This document shows positions 4,110-6,719 of a stretch of 6,719 bases of DNA, one piece after another (positions within the stretch are counted from its first letter, which is position 1; the number at the start of each line of letters is the position of its first letter). Both the position numbers and the translations under genes were made by a program. This stretch comes from JAVZLQ01 sp049700035. Lineage in GTDB: Archaea; Thermoproteota; Bathyarchaeia; Bathyarchaeales; Bathycorpusculaceae. Where the stretch lies: assembly GCA_049700035.1 (NCBI GenBank), contig JBNAWC010000057.1, forward strand, positions 1 to 6,719, in the 5' to 3' direction. Below the pieces are notes generated by a model. The model was not told the DNA's origin. It worked only from the letters and a program-made list of their open reading frames with translations, and ran no database searches.

Positions 4110-6566
4110 CTAATATTCACCTATGAAAGTTATTTCTGGGAACTCTTCGACTGCTCTGCCTTTCCCCTTCTCGGACAGAATCTCCAAATGCGCGATTTTG
4201 CATGTGCCAACAATATCCTCTTTGCTTTCGCTTAACGTGCTCGCATTTTTGCTGCTTCCAGCATAAATGCGTAAACGCTTTATCGTGGCGTTTAATGGTT
4301 TTCGCTTTTCAGCCTTTTCGCGTCTAATTGCACCTATTACGGCTATTACCAAGTCGCCTTTCTTTTCAGCATCCTCATCCATGCGTTTCGCGTCTACGGT
4401 TGGCCAAGGCGTTATTTGTAGGCTTTTTTTGCCAATTTTTTCAGCATACAACGCCTGATAGATTTCTTCTGTTATGTGTGGTGATATTGGCGCCAGAAGC
4501 TGAATTACGCGGTACAAAACTTCGTAAAGCGTGTACTGCACAGCCTTCCGCTTTTCATCGCCATAAACTTCTGGTTTGTAAAGCCTATCCTTAACGGCTT
4601 CTATGTACTCGTCGCAGAAGACATGCCAAGTAAAGTTGCGGATTTCCTCTAGGGCAATGTTGAACTGATAGTTTTCAAGGGCTTCTGTAACCTTCTGCGT
4701 TGCTTTTTCAGCCTTGCTTAGAATCCACTTGTCCAAAAGCTGCAAATCAAACTTTTCATCGCCCCTGTAATCCTCGAGTTGGGCGCTCACGAACCTCGCG
4801 GCATTCCAGAGCTTCGTCAAGAAGCGTCTTCCATACTCAACATCTTGCCATCTGAAAGGAATATCTGAACCAGTGGCTCCGCCGCCAGCAGCCCACTGCC
4901 TAGTCGCGTCTGTACCATACTTGTCAAGCACATCTGGCGCTGGAACATAATTCTTCAATGACTTGCTCATTTTCCTTCCGTCTGAACCCAGAACCATGCC
5001 GTTGATTAGGCAACTCTTGTACGGCTTTTCATCAAAAAGCGCCAAGTGCCTAACCATCAAATAGTAAGCCCAAGTCCTAATGATGTCTATGCCCGAAGGA
5101 TGCAAATCCGCTGGGAAAAGCCTACGCCAATCTTCGCGGTCAGGCCAACCAGCGTGAACTGCACATGATATGGATGAGTCCATCCAAGTGTCGAAAACGT
5201 CTCTTTCTGGAATGAACTCCGCGCATCCGCATTTTGGACAAGCATCTATCTTTGGCTTTTCGAGTTTTGGGTCTATTGGCGCCCATTCCTCTTTTGCAAG
5301 GATTATTTCGCCGCATTTCTTGCAGTACCATATCGGTATTGGCGTTCCGAAAACGCGTTGGCGGCTTATGACCCAATCCCAGTCAAGCGAACGCGCCCAG
5401 TCTATAAGGCGAATCTTCATGTAGTCTGGATACCAAACCACTTCATGCGCTGCCTTCTCAACCTTGTCCGTTAATATGCGAGTCTTCATAAACCACTGCT
5501 TGCGCTCAAGAATTTCAACCGGCGCTCCGCATCTGTCGCAGACGCCTATTTCCTGCCTTAACTTTTCGGTTTTTTCAAGAAGCCCAGCAGCTTCAAGGTC
5601 TTTAACTATCGCCTTTTTCGCCTCTTCTATGGTTAAGCCCTTGTATTTTCCGCCGTTCTCGTTTATCAGCCCGTTTTCCGTCAAAAGCGTTATAACTGGA
5701 AGCTTATGCCTAATCACAGTTTTGACATCTTCCTTGTCGCCGTAAGTGCATATCATAACCACACCTGTGCCGAATGATGGGTCAACCTCTTCGTCTGCGA
5801 TGATTTCGACGCTGCGGTTCACTATTGGAACAATTATCCGCTTACCAATGTAACCCCTAAACCTTTCATCTTCTGGATGAACGGCAACAGCTACGCATGC
5901 TGGGATGAACTCTGGACGGGTTGTTGCTATGCGCAAAAATTCCTTGCTGTTTTCAAGCGGAAACCTAATGTAATGAAGCGTGCCTTCGCGCTCCTCATAG
6001 TCCACCTCAGCGTCAGCAATAGCCGTTTCACATCTTGGACACCAATTAACTGGATGCGTGCCCTGATAAATGAAACCCCTCTTGTATAGGATTAGGAAGC
6101 TAAGCTGGGTTTTACGCCAATAGTCAGGGTCCATCGTGCGGTATTCGGTTGTCCAGTCAACACTACAGCCCAGTCTAACCACGCTTTCCCGCATCATGCC
6201 AATGTATTTTTCAACAAGTTCCTCGCACCATTTGCGAAACTTGTCAGGCGGAACCTCACGTTTCCTAACATTGCGCTCCCGCTCAACCTGAACTTCAATG
6301 CTTAAGCCGTGGCAGTCCCAGCCCTGCGGAAAATAAACATTGTAGCCCCTCATGCGCTTATAACGCGCCACAATGTCAAAATAAGTCCAGTTCAAAACAT
6401 TTCCCATGTGAAACTCGCCAGAAGGATAAGGCGGAGGAGTGTCAATGCTAAAGACCGGACGCGTTTTATCCTCCCAGTTAAAACGGTAAACTCCAAGCTC
6501 CTCCCAAGCCTTCTGCCACTTACGCTCAACCTGGAGTGGATTGAACTCCTTAGGCAAAGACTTCAT
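4110..6566 (-). CDS. valS: Valyl-tRNA synthetase, archaeal type
   Basis: Charges tRNA-Val with valine in the cytoplasm. The protein is 818 residues from ATG 6566. The class I signature is HMGN at about 53-56 (in DTPPPYPSGEFHMGN) and KMSKS at 532-536. The editing domain shows TTRPE at 215-219 and FGTGVVMICTYGDKEDV around 265-281, which clears mischarged threonine. Zinc pairs are CPRC (176-179), CDRC (343-346), CKKC (415-418) and CPKC (443-446). WVISRQRVFGTPIPIWYC and GSDIPFRWQDVEYGRRF are valine-type rather than isoleucine-type segments. The anticodon-binding helical domain follows, and there is no long bacterial-type C-terminal coiled coil. The frame stays open to an ATG at 6633-6635, but that lies upstream of the TATA box at 6601-6610, so the true start must be ATG 6575 or 6566; the usual N-terminus (LPKEFNP) favours these. 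The TAG stop lies six bases from the end of the converging GNAT remnant. Confidence 0.95.
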   Translation of the reverse strand: MKSLPKEFNPLQVERKWQKAWEELGVYRFNWEDKTRPVFSIDTPPPYPSGEFHMGNVLNWTYFDIVARYKRMRGYNVYFPQGWDCHGLSIEVQVERERNVRKREVPPDKFRKWCEELVEKYIGMMRESVVRLGCSVDWTTEYRTMDPDYWRKTQLSFLILYKRGFIYQGTHPVNWCPRCETAIADAEVDYEEREGTLHYIRFPLENSKEFLRIATTRPEFIPACVAVAVHPEDERFRGYIGKRIIVPIVNRSVEIIADEEVDPSFGTGVVMICTYGDKEDVKTVIRHKLPVITLLTENGLINENGGKYKGLTIEEAKKAIVKDLEAAGLLEKTEKLRQEIGVCDRCGAPVEILERKQWFMKTRILTDKVEKAAHEVVWYPDYMKIRLIDWARSLDWDWVISRQRVFGTPIPIWYCKKCGEIILAKEEWAPIDPKLEKPKIDACPKCGCAEFIPERDVFDTWMDSSISCAVHAGWPDREDWRRLFPADLHPSGIDIIRTWAYYLMVRHLALFDEKPYKSCLINGMVLGSDGRKMSKSLKNYVPAPDVLDKYGTDATRQWAAGGGATGSDIPFRWQDVEYGRRFLTKLWNAARFVSAQLEDYRGDEKFDLQLLDKWILSKAEKATQKVTEALENYQFNIALEEIRNFTWHVFCDEYIEAVKDRLYKPEVYGDEKRKAVQYTLYEVLYRVIQLLAPISPHITEEIYQALYAEKIGKKSLQITPWPTVDAKRMDEDAEKKGDLVIAVIGAIRREKAEKRKPLNATIKRLRIYAGSSKNASTLSESKEDIVGTCKIAHLEILSEKGKGRAVEEFPEITFIGEY

Positions 6567-6595
6567 ACGCAACATCCCAGCAAACGCCAACCCTA

Positions 6596-6610
6596 GGAAA
6601 AATAAATATA
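6596..6610 (+). promoter_or_regulatory. TATA box and B-recognition element driving the TPP riboswitch transcript
   Basis: GGAAAAA (6596-6602) followed by TAAATATA (6603-6610) fits an archaeal BRE-TATA pair. The predicted start near 6632 falls just before the aptamer, as expected for a riboswitch leader. The same bases read the other way as the valS TATA box. Confidence 0.5.
6601..6610 (-). promoter_or_regulatory. TATA box of valS
   Basis: On the minus strand this reads TATATTTATT. Transcription should start near 6580-6584, giving a leader of about 5-9 bases to ATG 6575 or 15-18 to ATG 6566. A GGGA (6578-6575) precedes the latter by eight bases. Confidence 0.55.
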
Positions 6611-6637
6611 CAACTAAATAACAATTACCCCACAAAA

Positions 6638-6719
6638 GGTTTGGGGGAGCTGGGCGGTGACCCGGCTGAGAGGACGGCTAAGCGCCGTCGACCCCTAGAA
6701 CCTGATCCGGATAATGCCG
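6638..6719 (+). promoter_or_regulatory. TPP (thi-box) riboswitch aptamer, cut by window edge
   Basis: The aptamer senses thiamine pyrophosphate and controls a thiamine synthesis, salvage or transport gene. Conserved parts are present in the right order. P2 is GGGG(G) 6643-6647 with ACCCC 6691-6695. P3 is GCTGGG 6649-6654 with CCCGGC 6661-6666. The pyrimidine-sensing CTGAGAG is at 6666-6672. An optional P3a hairpin is GACGGC 6673-6678 with GCCGTC 6684-6689. The diphosphate-sensing side is AACCTGATCCGG (6699-6710) with ATAATGCCG. The 3' half of P1 and the regulated gene lie beyond the right edge, so the mechanism (transcription or translation) cannot be seen. The element is divergent from valS and is not part of its leader. 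Confidence 0.93.

Noticed and set aside
5140..5745. Several 70-95 residue open frames opposite or overlapping valS
   Set aside because: They are antisense or out-of-frame shadows of the synthetase, without ribosome sites or family motifs.
6567..6635. N-terminal extension of valS from the ATG at 6633-6635 (MWGNCYLVVYLFFLGLAFAG), resembling a membrane anchor
   Set aside because: The stretch spans the TATA box at 6601-6610 and reads AT-rich promoter DNA. Synthetases start at LPKEFNP-like sequence, and the hydrophobic look comes from T-rich codons.
1..6719. CRISPR array, insertion sequence, toxin-antitoxin or defence system
   Set aside because: There are no regularly spaced long repeats, no transposase motifs with terminal repeats and no defence domains in any gene.

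Overview
The window looks archaeal. The promoters that can be seen are TATA-type boxes about 25-30 bases ahead of starts, two genes use TTG starts, and the valyl-tRNA synthetase is of the archaeal kind with several CxxC zinc pairs. A coiled-coil protein resembling CdvA, a histone-deacetylase-fold enzyme and an archaeal-looking PadR regulator fit the same picture. Taken together they suggest a TACK-lineage organism such as Bathyarchaeia; this is inference from protein character, with no marker gene to prove it.

Layout, left to right. (1) The 5' part of a tRNA-Lys(UUU) gene on the minus strand runs off the left edge. (2) A minus-strand PadR-type winged-helix regulator follows, broken by a single extra base. 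(3) A 330-base AT-rich divergent intergenic region holds a perfect 19-bp palindrome next to the PadR TATA box and several short direct repeats spaced by 10 or 20 bp. (4) On the plus strand come a coiled-coil protein with a P/Q-rich tail (CdvA-like candidate), a zinc-dependent HDAC-family deacetylase, a PLP class V aminotransferase-fold enzyme and a decayed GNAT acetyltransferase. (5) Converging on these, six bases from the GNAT remnant, is valS on the minus strand. (6) The right edge carries a TPP riboswitch aptamer on the plus strand, divergent from valS. The two promoters appear to share one AT-rich stretch, and the gene the riboswitch controls lies outside the window.

The genes do not form one obvious pathway. 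The deacetylase, PLP enzyme and GNAT remnant are adjacent and co-oriented, so they may once have worked on related metabolites, but nothing here names the substrate. The most informative points are the riboswitch in an archaeal setting, the palindromic operator candidate, the two broken genes (PadR by one base, GNAT by an internal loss plus an in-frame TAG), and the two possible N-termini of the coiled-coil gene. No CRISPR array, insertion sequence or defence system is visible, and I do not claim a new system.
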